Assembly (NCBI GenBank): GCA_030038695.1
Contig: JASHSN010000611.1
Span: 1-8,255, forward strand
From: Nitrososphaeraceae archaeon
GTDB taxonomy: Archaea > Thermoproteota > Nitrososphaeria > Nitrososphaerales > Nitrososphaeraceae
Reading direction: 5' to 3'
DNA length: 8,255 nucleotides
Below the pieces are notes generated by a model. It was not told the origin of the DNA. It worked only from the letters and a program-made list of their open reading frames with translations, and ran no database searches. Numbering within the stretch: the stretch's first letter is position 1; each line of letters begins with the position of its first letter. The translations under genes and the position numbers were made by a program. Below are positions 1 through 5,600 of this stretch, piece after piece.

Positions 1-303
1 AGTCTAGGTTCAATTATAATATACTGAAAAGAATGTACTATAAGTGAAGTAAACCTGATGTACTAAAAGATTGTACTATAACGTTAAGCAGTACTAATAT
101 AGTATAATAGATACATCGTCATCAAAACTTATGTGTACACCTCATATAGCTGGCTAGGATTTAGGACCTTTGCATATAGCATTAGTGAGTCACCATCACC
201 ATACACAGTCAGGAAATAATACATCAAATCCCAATCCTTTTACTCGAAGTCAGGAGTGTATGATGTAAGAAGGTGGAGCAGTCTCGTGAAGAGGAATGTT
301 CTA
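1..303. other. AT-rich non-coding stretch with GTACTA repeats
   Basis: I see no convincing gene here. The notable content is a cluster of short direct repeats of the form TGTACTA or AGTACTA, starting at about 34, 59, 72 and 90, followed by a TATA-like run near 97-110. The repeats could be binding sites for a regulator of the gene that starts near 304, but nothing in the sequence proves this. Confidence 0.4.
34..97. repeat. four GTACTA-containing direct repeats
   Basis: TGTACTATAA begins at 34, TGTACTAAAA at 59, TGTACTATAA at 72 and AGTACTAATA at 90. The core GTACTA is the same in all four, and the spacings are irregular (25, 13 and 18 bases). GTAC is self-complementary, so the core could bind a dimeric regulator. 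The function is unknown. Confidence 0.45.
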
Positions 304-543
304 ATGATGACTGAGGATGGCGACGATAGAATAGCTATCCACATTTGGCTTGTAGTCGCAATATTGCTAGGAATGTTCGTAGGGGGTACTCAATTTTATA
401 TCGATGTAGCTGGTCTGCCTGTTAAGAACCAAACGAAACCATTATGCACTAATGAATGTCCTGCAGAAGCTGCTATGCCGCCTTTGTTAGTAGCACATCC
501 TTCTCATCTACCATTATGGAATTCTACGGGAGAGAATATGTGA
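304..543 (+). CDS. small single-pass membrane protein, Cys-containing (probably truncated by a frameshift)
   Basis: The frame is open from GTG at 256. I prefer the ATG at 304 because a GAGG motif lies about 10 bases upstream and the peptide then has a usual layout. That layout is an acidic N-terminus (MMTEDGDD), one hydrophobic helix at about residues 11-30 (HIWLVVAILLGMFVGG), then a polar outer part with LCTNEC and an N-x-S/T site near its end. The protein is 79 residues as written. The stop at 541-543 may be false. Reading on in the +1 frame gives ICEGSYETCC and ICGEKC before a stop at 620-622, and removing one A from the pair at 535-536 joins the frames into a protein of about 105 residues with a Cys-rich external domain. 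I do not recognise the family. An exported, membrane-anchored role is inferred from the helix only. Confidence 0.45.
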   Translation: MMTEDGDDRIAIHIWLVVAILLGMFVGGTQFYIDVAGLPVKNQTKPLCTNECPAEAAMPPLLVAHPSHLPLWNSTGENM

Positions 544-736
544 GGGCTCTTACGAGACCTGTTGTAATCAGTTTTGGCAAAATATATGCGGTGAGAAGTG
601 CGATTTTCCCCACCTTTTATGACACTATTCGGCACCAAGACTAGTCCGTTAATACAATACGATTGTTGACGATATTTTGTATGTAATAATTTCAGATTAG
701 AAACTCTTTAATCCAAGTTGGGCACAAGGCACTCTA

Positions 737-799
737 GAACCCTAGAGATTTTCGCTTTATCCTTGGAAGTCCTTTCAAAGACGGAATATTCTAGGGTTC
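737..799. repeat. 10-bp inverted repeat
   Basis: GAACCCTAGA (737-746) is matched exactly by TCTAGGGTTC (790-799), with 43 bases between the arms. Together with the smaller helix at 814-840 and the compound hairpin at 846-889, it makes this gene-free stretch rich in potential RNA structure. Confidence 0.5.
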
Positions 800-813
800 G
801 GCTTATATAAGAA

Positions 814-889
814 TAGCGATTATAGTCTAAATAGACGCTAAAAGACAGCAGATCTCTGGTTCGCGGTAAGCCGCAAGATCGAAATGCTG
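814..889 (+). ncRNA. candidate structured RNA (stacked hairpins)
   Basis: Two foldable units lie side by side. TAGCG (814-818) pairs with CGCTA (836-840). Next, CAGCA (846-850) pairs with TGCTG (885-889) and GATCT (851-855) with AGATC (876-880), leaving a GAAA bulge at 881-884. Inside them, GCGG (863-866) pairs with CCGC (871-874) around a TAAG loop, with an asymmetric internal loop at 856-862 opposite 875. The second unit is about 14 base pairs in three stacked helices. I looked for RNase P, SRP, C/D and H/ACA hallmarks and found none that are convincing. The strand is arbitrary because the fold exists on either strand. It could be a leader element or an unknown RNA, and expression is not shown. 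Confidence 0.3.
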
Positions 890-1080
890 CTAGCCGACCG
901 ATAAGAATTAAACTTCAAATAGGGGTATGTATAATCTTTACATTAATTTCTATTATTTGTTGAAAAAATCCAAAATTAACTACAGTCATGTAGTGGTTCC
1001 GACCCGGCCCATTTTGATAACGAGGCTTAAATTTGGCCCACTCTTACAGAACAATAGATACAAACGGTTTGTCTCTAACA

Positions 1081-1161
1081 ATGTCAGAAGTGGGAGAAGA
1101 GGAGGAAGACCCATTATCTATATTCCTCTATGCTGGGCAGCAACTTAATATCTCTCTATGA
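1081..1161 (+). CDS. doubtful short frame, possible decayed gene start
   Basis: An ATG at 1081 opens a 26-residue frame with an acidic N-terminus (MSEVGEEEEDPLSIFLYAG) and a stop at 1159-1161. In the next frame the sequence continues as YDRTGYNYDDWLM up to a stop at 1199-1201, so this may be a frameshifted start of a longer lost gene. The DPLSIFLYA stretch vaguely recalls the N-terminus of archaeal tyrosine recombinases. That is only an impression, and I assign no function. Confidence 0.15.
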   Translation: MSEVGEEEEDPLSIFLYAGQQLNISL

Positions 1162-1271
1162 CAGAACTGGATATAATTACGATGACTGGTTAATGTGTTG
1201 ACACACGTCATAATAACACACACCAACAAGGAGATATAACATGCACAGTCGTCGCACAATTTAGCCCCTTT

Positions 1272-1349
1272 GGTAGCAGAGGTAGCAGATGAAAGCAGGT
1301 GAAAACATGATGGTAGCAGCAGTAAGCAAACCGGTAGCAGGTGGAAACA
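1272..1349. repeat. imperfect GGTAGCAG direct repeats
   Basis: GGTAGCAG occurs at 1272, 1281, 1312 and 1333. A longer pair, GCAGGTGAAAACA (1295-1307) and GCAGGTGGAAACA (1337-1349), is 42 bases apart with one mismatch. The repeats keep long frames open by chance on both strands, including a hydrophobic minus-strand frame at 1128-1406. They look like a slipped, low-complexity tract rather than a gene. Confidence 0.5.
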
Positions 1350-1422
1350 GGCAAAAAAAGCTACTAGAGCAGGCGTTGTCAGGACAGACAGCCAGCTCTC
1401 CTCCACTTACAATTCAGTCCCG

Positions 1423-1446
1423 CTCCTAGGAGGTGGAGTACACTCC
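1423..1446. promoter_or_regulatory. two adjacent palindromes over a strong Shine-Dalgarno-like site
   Basis: CTCCTAGGAG (1423-1432) is a perfect palindrome. It is followed by GGAGT-AC-ACTCC (1435-1446). AGGAGGTG (1428-1435) matches the anti-Shine-Dalgarno of archaeal 16S rRNA well. It may be the ribosome binding site or an operator of the decayed hydrolase gene that follows, but GTG 1433 overlaps it and GTG 1461 is too far away, so the original start is unclear. Confidence 0.3.
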
Positions 1447-1793
1447 TGCCAAAGACCCTTGTGAACGGCGTCAACATAAACTGTCACGAAGCTGGCGACG
1501 GTTTCCCTTTTCTTCTAATCCATGGGCTGTCGGATAGTTTCGGCCTCTGGAGCCCCATCATAGCGAACCTTCGAACTATCGAACAATCGCTTTAGATCTT
1601 CGTGGTCACGGAGACTCTGATAATATACCTGTCTGGCGAATTCCAAATAAACCACCTGGAAGTACCTTTTTTAAGGTTCTAGTTGAAGGATGAAAAAGTT
1701 TCAAAATGCGTAATCGCTTCTGCAGCACTAATCGTCATTGTTACAAGTCCTGTATTATCTAATCTTGTGTTGACTCAGCCGCAGTACCTTTAA
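1433..1793 (+). pseudogene. decayed alpha/beta hydrolase, internal deletion and frameshifts
   Basis: Three reading-frame pieces line up with the alpha/beta hydrolase fold. From 1461 the sequence reads VNGVNINCHEAGDG, then FPFLLIHGLSDSFG with the HG oxyanion motif, then LWSPIIANL. After a one-base loss near 1569-1573 it continues as NYRTIALDLRGHGDSD, the second conserved strand and loop of the family, and runs to KPPGSTFFKVLVEG with a TGA at 1691. In the next frame EKVSKCVIASAA follows, resembling the segment that normally lies after the nucleophile elbow, and ends at TAA 1791-1793. The GxSxG elbow, and with it the catalytic serine, is absent, as are the acid and histidine regions. The remnant has roughly 110 codons, against some 260-290 for intact members. 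It cannot encode an active enzyme. The substrate of the ancestor cannot be told. Confidence 0.75.
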
Positions 1794-2187
1794 GCGTAAA
1801 GGTTGTCAACTGGTCACATTGCAGTGCGTCTGGTGGTTGCCCCTCTGGGCCAGACATGATCACAACAGTGAGTGTCGTCTCGCCTCCCCCTCGCGAATCG
1901 TTCCTTGCTGTATCCCAGCCCTGTTATTCCCCCCATGTGATGGGCCCGCCAAAATATTCAAGTTACAACGTGGGGAGAAATTTGTTATATCTACACAGGA
2001 AAACCCACCTAACGAGTCGTGGATAGCGGAGGTCCCTCATATTGGATCCGCACCATTGTTAAATCGCACCCACCGGGAAGACCCCGGACTACGATGTATT
2101 TATGGGATTGCCGCCAGTACCGAATGCATAAGGATTCCTGCTAGAACCATGGGGGCATCGATCTATTGCAATTGGTTTCTGTACCAT

Positions 2188-2460
2188 TCACTGCTCGAGG
2201 CTTTTAATTCTATGATGGATCGACGCCATAATGTTGAGCAGCAACTCTATGTCAGAAACTGTTGGTAGAGTAGAGTTTCCCATGGCAGCCTGCTCAGGGT
2301 CTACCAATGCTGCCTTCAACTCCGTCTGAAGGGCTGATACAGTTTCTTGATATATGAAGGAAGGCATTATTCGTCCCATGCTCTCTCGGTGAGGAAGTGA
2401 AGTGGAACACATAACAAAGACAGTATTGTTACGGCAAGGAGAGCGGGTTCGCTCCTGCAA
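2188..2460 (-). CDS. doubtful small hypothetical protein
   Basis: A 90-codon frame begins at TTG (2460). In-frame ATG codons at 2412 and 2379 are more likely starts, giving 74 or 63 residues. The second half is rich in predicted helix, for example SFIYQETVSALQTELKAAL and ELLLNIMASIHHRIKSLEQ. No ribosome site with proper spacing or archaeal promoter is clear. I do not recognise a family. It could be a real small helical protein, a remnant, or a chance frame. Confidence 0.22.
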   Translation of the reverse strand: MQERTRSPCRNNTVFVMCSTSLPHRESMGRIMPSFIYQETVSALQTELKAALVDPEQAAMGNSTLPTVSDIELLLNIMASIHHRIKSLEQ

Positions 2461-2694
2461 TCTATATTGTCCTTCAATTTACACCACTCTCCCTTTTGCG
2501 GCATATGGTCCCAGAGCGCGCATTTCATTCTGTGGGCATGTGTTTTCCAGAGCGTAACTTACGAATCATCATGTTTAACATTAGTTAAGCGTTTCACTGT
2601 GACCATATGTTCGATCTATTCTTTTGGAATGGGGAGAGAATGGATTTTAACCCATTCCCGATGATAAAACAAACCAGACTACTGCCTAGTTCTC

Positions 2695-2801
2695 TTCGCT
2701 TACTCCCCGGAAGCGAATACGATCTTTAGCTATGATGTTTAGACATATTTTTGTTTGCTAAACAGGGGATGACAAAAAGGATAGAAGAGAAAAGCCATCC
2801 C
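2695..2801. repeat. three consecutive hairpin-forming inverted repeats
   Basis: TTCGCTT (2695-2701) pairs with AAGCGAA (2711-2717). TGTTTAG (2736-2742) pairs with CTAAACA (2758-2764). GGGATG (2766-2771) pairs with CATCCC (2796-2801). All arms are exact. They could be a small structured RNA or simply chance, since arms of 6-7 bases are expected occasionally. Confidence 0.3.
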
Positions 2802-3013
2802 TAAGAAATCCTATGTTTGCTCAATCCATCCATCTTCTTCCTTCCAACACAGCGCCTAATTCGTATTATGACGTAGGCTGAGTGGATTTACCGCTTCCAA
2901 TTCTTGGTCTGAACCTATTTCCAAGCCAACCAAGTTTGACTGTGGTCAGGAATCAGTATATGTATGCTTGTAACTGCTAAAGAGAGGCGCTACCAGGAGG
3001 TAACAGATTATTG

Positions 3014-3231
3014 ATGGGAACGCCTTGCTATGGATATATTGCTAGTGGCATCGAGGCTTCGCATTGATCACTGCACCAGGTCCACAATGTAATTCCCAGT
3101 TGATCGTCTATTGTGGTGATCCGGAACTATATGACTGGCATGAACTGGTACTCTTCTTTGTCAAGAGGTTATACCAAGATCCGTCGATTTGGCAAAACTG
3201 GTCACAGACACTAAATTCGCCAAAGTCGTGA
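3014..3231 (+). pseudogene. unrecognised protein remnant with one frameshift
   Basis: AGGAGGT (2995-3001) lies 12 bases before an ATG at 3014 that opens MGTPCYGYIASGIEASH, with a TGA at 3065-3067. In another frame, open from TTG 3064, a protein-like sequence continues as ITAPGPQCNSQLIVYCGDP, then ELYDWHELVLFFVKRLYQDP, then SIWQNWSQTLNSPKS, with a stop at 3229-3231. A shift near 3060-3067 would join the two into about 70 residues. The second part is rich in Trp and Tyr and in well-mixed residues, which is typical of real protein rather than of a random frame. I do not recognise a family. The intact alternative is a 55-residue protein from TTG 3064. A T-rich run at 3308-3323 could end the transcript. 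Confidence 0.35.
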
Positions 3232-3332
3232 GACAAGGGTCGGTTTAGTTCTTGAGCTGCAGAAGCTCCCCCAATAACAGAATAAGCACAATAACTTACA
3301 AAAACAGTTGTTTATTTTCTTGTTAAATGGAA

Positions 3333-3381
3333 GTCTGTCCACGCAGTAAGTATGATATCAAATAAGAGTACGTGGACAGAC
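3333..3381. repeat. 11-bp perfect inverted repeat
   Basis: GTCTGTCCACG (3333-3343) is matched exactly by CGTGGACAGAC (3371-3381), with a 27-base loop. It is the longest perfect inverted repeat I found in the window. The loop carries a 15-base sequence, TATGATATCAAATAA (3351-3365), which recurs exactly at 4281-4295 over the start codon of the secreted peptide gene. It could be an operator, a hairpin-type mobile remnant or a transcript end. Confidence 0.6.
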
Positions 3382-3523
3382 GACCATATCTGTGTGTAAC
3401 TGACATTTTTGGGTTTGCTTATCTCTAGTATGATGCCGAGTGCTACACAAATATGAAAAGTTTTACCCTCACAATTTCAATCCAGACTATAACGTAATTT
3501 TCAGAGATTCTAACAGCAGTTTA

Positions 3524-3539
3524 ACCGATGCCTATCGGT
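3524..3539. repeat. short perfect hairpin
   Basis: ACCGAT (3524-3529) and ATCGGT (3534-3539) enclose the tetraloop GCCT. No T-tract follows, so it does not look like an intrinsic terminator. Confidence 0.35.
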
Positions 3540-3906
3540 GGTCGTCTAGACTCACTGTGTTCTAATAGTATATGATACTTCAAAATATACAAACTATCAA
3601 ATATCTTCGTACAGACATGGCATTGAAATTTATACGTATTATCTTGCGCTTTAGTAGTAGTGCCCACCTGCCCTCCTACACTAATCGACATATCCTAATA
3701 TAGCAATGCCGTTATAGTTAAGTATTTTTTCACGGATGTAATATTCAAGACAAAACAAGTGATACCGGGTAATGATTACTGAAGTGCAAAATTATATTCC
3801 CAAGCAAGCATCGAAAGTAGACGTAAAAAATATCAATTTACTATTGCTTTCTTTCAATTTCCTGAAAAGCACGTTAAGGTTACCAATATTACAATGGTGT
3901 AAAGCT

Positions 3907-3935
3907 AGCCAATCCATGCTTGGCAGTCATTGGCT
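3907..3935. repeat. symmetric stem-loop
   Basis: AGCCAAT (3907-3913) pairs with ATTGGCT (3929-3935). Inside a 3x3 internal loop, TGC pairs with GCA around TTG. Parts of the same arms (CTTGGCA, CATTGG) can also pair with CCAATGCCAAG at 3976-3986, so two alternative folds are possible. The function is unknown. Confidence 0.35.
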
Positions 3936-4251
3936 GTTCTGTTTCTAATGTATTTACAGTGCTTCCACACCAGACCCAATGCCAAGTGTATTAATTAGCG
4001 CAGTTTGAACTGAAGTCTAGTCGTTCCGGCTCGGAACAATTCAATCCTACATTTGTAACCTGACTCACCAACTAATGAAAGTCACGACGTAATCTTGATT
4101 GATATGGGTATGGAACTAGATGGTGAAAACAGTTCTTCCCTTAAATTTCTACTTGGAATGCAATCATAATTTATAAAAAATGCTTCTTTATTCTGAAGTT
4201 TTTAAGTGAGCAGAACTATTATAAGTATTATAGATTCATAATCCTTTTATC

Positions 4252-4259
4252 TTTATAAT
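4252..4259 (+). promoter_or_regulatory. archaeal TATA box for the secreted peptide gene
   Basis: TTTATAAT is centred about 26-27 bases before the ATG at 4282. This is the normal distance from an archaeal TATA box to the transcription start, so the mRNA is probably leaderless, starting at or next to the ATG. There is no Shine-Dalgarno in the right place, which agrees with this. Confidence 0.6.
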
Positions 4260-4279
4260 ATTCTTCTTATAGAAGAATA
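4259..4279. promoter_or_regulatory. 9-bp palindrome between TATA box and start codon (putative operator)
   Basis: TATTCTTCT (4259-4267) and AGAAGAATA (4271-4279) are exact inverted copies separated by TAT. The palindrome fills the space between the TATA box and the start. A dimeric repressor bound there would block RNA polymerase. If transcription starts upstream instead, it would form a hairpin just before the ATG. Operator function is an inference from symmetry and position. Confidence 0.5.
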
Positions 4280-4281
4280 CT

Positions 4282-4554
4282 ATGATATCAAATAAACAAA
4301 CGATTGCTCTAAGTGCTGTAGCTGTTGGAGCAGCAATAGTGCTGTTCGCATCAGCTCCATTAGTAGCAACGCACCTAGCATATGCTCAATGGTGGGGTGG
4401 CTGGGGTGGCGGCTGCGGCTGCTGCTGTGGCTCCCCTGGTTGGGGATGGGGAATGGGCGGCTACGGCGGCGGCTACCACGCCCACGGCTACCACGCCCAC
4501 GGCTACCACGCCCATCACGGAGGTGGATACGGCGGTGGCGGTGGTGGCTATTGA
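4282..4554 (+). CDS. secreted Gly/His/Cys/Trp-rich small protein, putative metal binder
   Basis: This 90-residue protein has a classic Sec signal peptide: a short polar N-terminus (MISNKQ), a hydrophobic stretch at about residues 7-30, and a likely cleavage after AYA (residue 35). The mature part of about 55 residues is almost all Gly, Trp, His, Tyr and Cys. It opens with QWWGGWGGG, then CGCCCG with four Cys at 45-49, a GWGWGMGGYGGG linker, three exact GYHAH repeats (64-78), one more His, and a Gly/Tyr tail. The GYHAH units are encoded by three tandem 15-bp copies at 4471-4515. Clusters of His and Cys in an exported peptide suggest Cu, Ni or Zn binding at the cell surface, but that is inference; a glycine-rich cell-wall or adhesive role is the alternative. 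The promoter is leaderless with a palindrome before the start, and a T-tract follows. It is much richer in GC than its flanks because of its Gly codons. Antisense and other-frame readings here are shadows. Confidence 0.82.
   Translation: MISNKQTIALSAVAVGAAIVLFASAPLVATHLAYAQWWGGWGGGCGCCCGSPGWGWGMGGYGGGYHAHGYHAHGYHAHHGGGYGGGGGGY
4471..4515. repeat. three tandem 15-bp repeats
   Basis: The unit GGCTACCACGCCCAC starts at 4471, 4486 and 4501; the last copy ends in T instead of C, a silent change. Each unit encodes GYHAH. The near-perfect DNA identity points to recent duplication by slippage, so the copy number may vary between strains. Confidence 0.85.
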
Positions 4555-4619
4555 TATATCTGGTGACAAAGACCAATTATCAATAGTTGAAAGACAATAG
4601 TAGGAGCATCCACTCTACG

Positions 4620-4631
4620 TTTTTATTTTTT
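4620..4631 (+). terminator. T-tract terminator
   Basis: TTTTTATTTTTT lies 65 bases after the stop codon of the secreted peptide gene. Archaeal termination typically uses such T-rich runs on the coding strand without a required hairpin. Confidence 0.5.
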
Positions 4632-4719
4632 AGACTGGGATCAAGATAGGCTTATAGAGTTCGCTTCCTGGCTAGGTTTCATTTATTAGTTCTACTTTAG
4701 ATGTGATTCTTTTCGTTAG

Positions 4720-4884
4720 ATGGAAAATATCGAAAAGATAGGGCTTGTCAACGATATGTGGTATGCGAAAGTATACTGCATACAGGAACCAAATTTTAAG
4801 ACTGAAAAAGGACCATATGATAGCCCCGTATACTGCAATACAATCTATAGCGTCAATCTTCCGATTTCATCACATGTGTTTTAA
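4720..4884 (+). CDS. small hypothetical protein (54 residues)
   Basis: ATG 4720 to TAA 4882-4884. The sequence begins MENIEKIGLVNDMWYAKVYC, continues with QEPNFKTEKGPYDSPVYCNT, and ends SSHVF. Its amino-acid mix (Tyr, Trp, Asn, Glu, Lys) looks like protein. A ten-base repeat, GTATACTGCA, at 4771 and 4828 is in phase and makes the VYC motif appear twice, 19 residues apart. There is no Shine-Dalgarno and no clear TATA box at -26. I do not recognise a family. It may be a small intact gene, the N-terminal piece of a lost one, or chance. Confidence 0.3.
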   Translation: MENIEKIGLVNDMWYAKVYCIQEPNFKTEKGPYDSPVYCNTIYSVNLPISSHVF

Positions 4885-5407
4885 AAACAGCGGCTTTTTC
4901 GGTGGCGGAAGATATTAACAGGCGTTGTAAGTATTGTTGGCAGCAGTGTTTGATTGGTTGAAGGTTGATTATGTTGATACCGTGCTCCCGGCCGCATAAC
5001 CTGCCTCCGTATCCGGCACAGAACGAACTCGTGTGACCGCTGCCCCACTTATAGTACAAATCTGCCTCATCGATGCATACCGTTTCAACGACCAGAAGAT
5101 GAGCCCCTTTCTGATTATAGGTCTTCCCTACGTGATGGTTTGTCCCGGCGTCATTTCGATCACCTCGATGCTCTCCAGGTCCGGTTTGTGCAATTCGGTG
5201 CAGACTGTGATTATGTTATTGCTCTTTTGAAGTATCACATCTATAACGTCGGTTATCTTGGAGCAAGGTAGCAGTGTGATTAGGGGACAAATCAGAATGC
5301 CAAATTTGCAAGACGGACAGGCGCAGCATTTCCAGCTTCAAGCGCAACGACGACATGCAGATAATCGTAACTTTCCCGCAGAACGGATAGCAAGGCAGAA
5401 AAACATT
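4853..5407 (-). pseudogene. decayed minus-strand coding remnants, family not recognised
   Basis: This stretch is richer in GC than its flanks, and several minus-strand pieces look like protein. From 5407 the sequence reads PCYPFCGKVTIIC and later HTATLLQDNRRYRCDTSKEQ, stopping at 5216-5218. In another frame, DVIDVILQKSNNIITVCTEL is followed by DLESIEVIEMTPGQTIT and stops at 5128-5130, with G/C-rich third codon positions. A third frame then runs GAHLLVVETVCIDEADLYY, KWGSGHTSSFCAGYGGRLC and on to a stop at 4853. The CxxC pairs in the first piece recall a zinc ribbon. I read this as one or two broken genes. The plus-strand frames at 5033-5230 and 5258-5473 are probably their shadows. No function can be named. 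Confidence 0.33.
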
Positions 5408-5600
5408 CTAGTCCTGTGGCTTTGTATAGTCGGCCCTTCCCAAGCCGCTACTGACAGAAAGTCCAGTGTGTGAAATAATCTATGCATATTAGTTACGTCA
5501 GCGTTGGCGGCCCAATGTTGGATCTGTGTTGAAGTATCGTTTCCAATTTATCCCAATTAAGCACTTAGCACAAAAAAAGGCATATATATGATAAGTAGGC

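Larger units (their letters stand above)
1794..3013. other. long stretch without a supported gene
   Basis: About 1.2 kb holds only weak frames. A 149-codon plus frame (1819-2268) starts with TTG, has no ribosome site or recognisable domain, and overlaps the opposite frame at 2188-2460. A 65-codon plus frame (2467-2664) is also unremarkable. Three short hairpins cluster at 2695-2801. The stretch is consistent with decayed sequence that has lost recognisable coding. Confidence 0.4.
3232..4251. other. AT-rich non-coding stretch with hairpins
   Basis: This kilobase has no supported gene. A 58-codon frame at 3772-3948 lacks a ribosome site and has a hairpin inside it. The stretch does hold three clear inverted repeats: an 11-bp one at 3333-3381, a tight 6-bp hairpin at 3524-3539, and a symmetric stem at 3907-3935. 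They are listed separately. Confidence 0.45.

Noticed and set aside
927..1148. 73-codon plus frame
   Set aside because: No ribosome site, and a composition like random AT-rich sequence. The 1081 frame overlaps it in another phase.
1281..1320. box C/D guide RNA
   Set aside because: GATGA-like strings occur, but there is no CUGA box D in the right place.
1128..1406. 92-codon hydrophobic minus frame
   Set aside because: It lies on the GGTAGCAG repeat, whose complement gives Leu, Pro and Ala codons. This is low-complexity openness rather than a membrane protein.
1819..2268. 149-codon plus frame starting with TTG
   Set aside because: No ribosome site, no promoter, no recognisable domain, and no internal Met until late. 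It could be a remnant but cannot be supported as a gene.
3772..3948. 58-codon plus frame
   Set aside because: No ribosome site or well-placed TATA box, and a composition expected from AT-rich DNA.
4280..4600. other frames over the secreted peptide gene on both strands
   Set aside because: They are Ala/Thr- or Arg-rich shadows of the Gly/His codons. Only the 4282 frame has a signal peptide and a promoter at the right distance.
5258..5473. 71-codon Gln-rich plus frame
   Set aside because: Its codons are the exact complement of a minus-strand frame with Cys motifs. A Gln-rich reading of Leu codons is a usual shadow.
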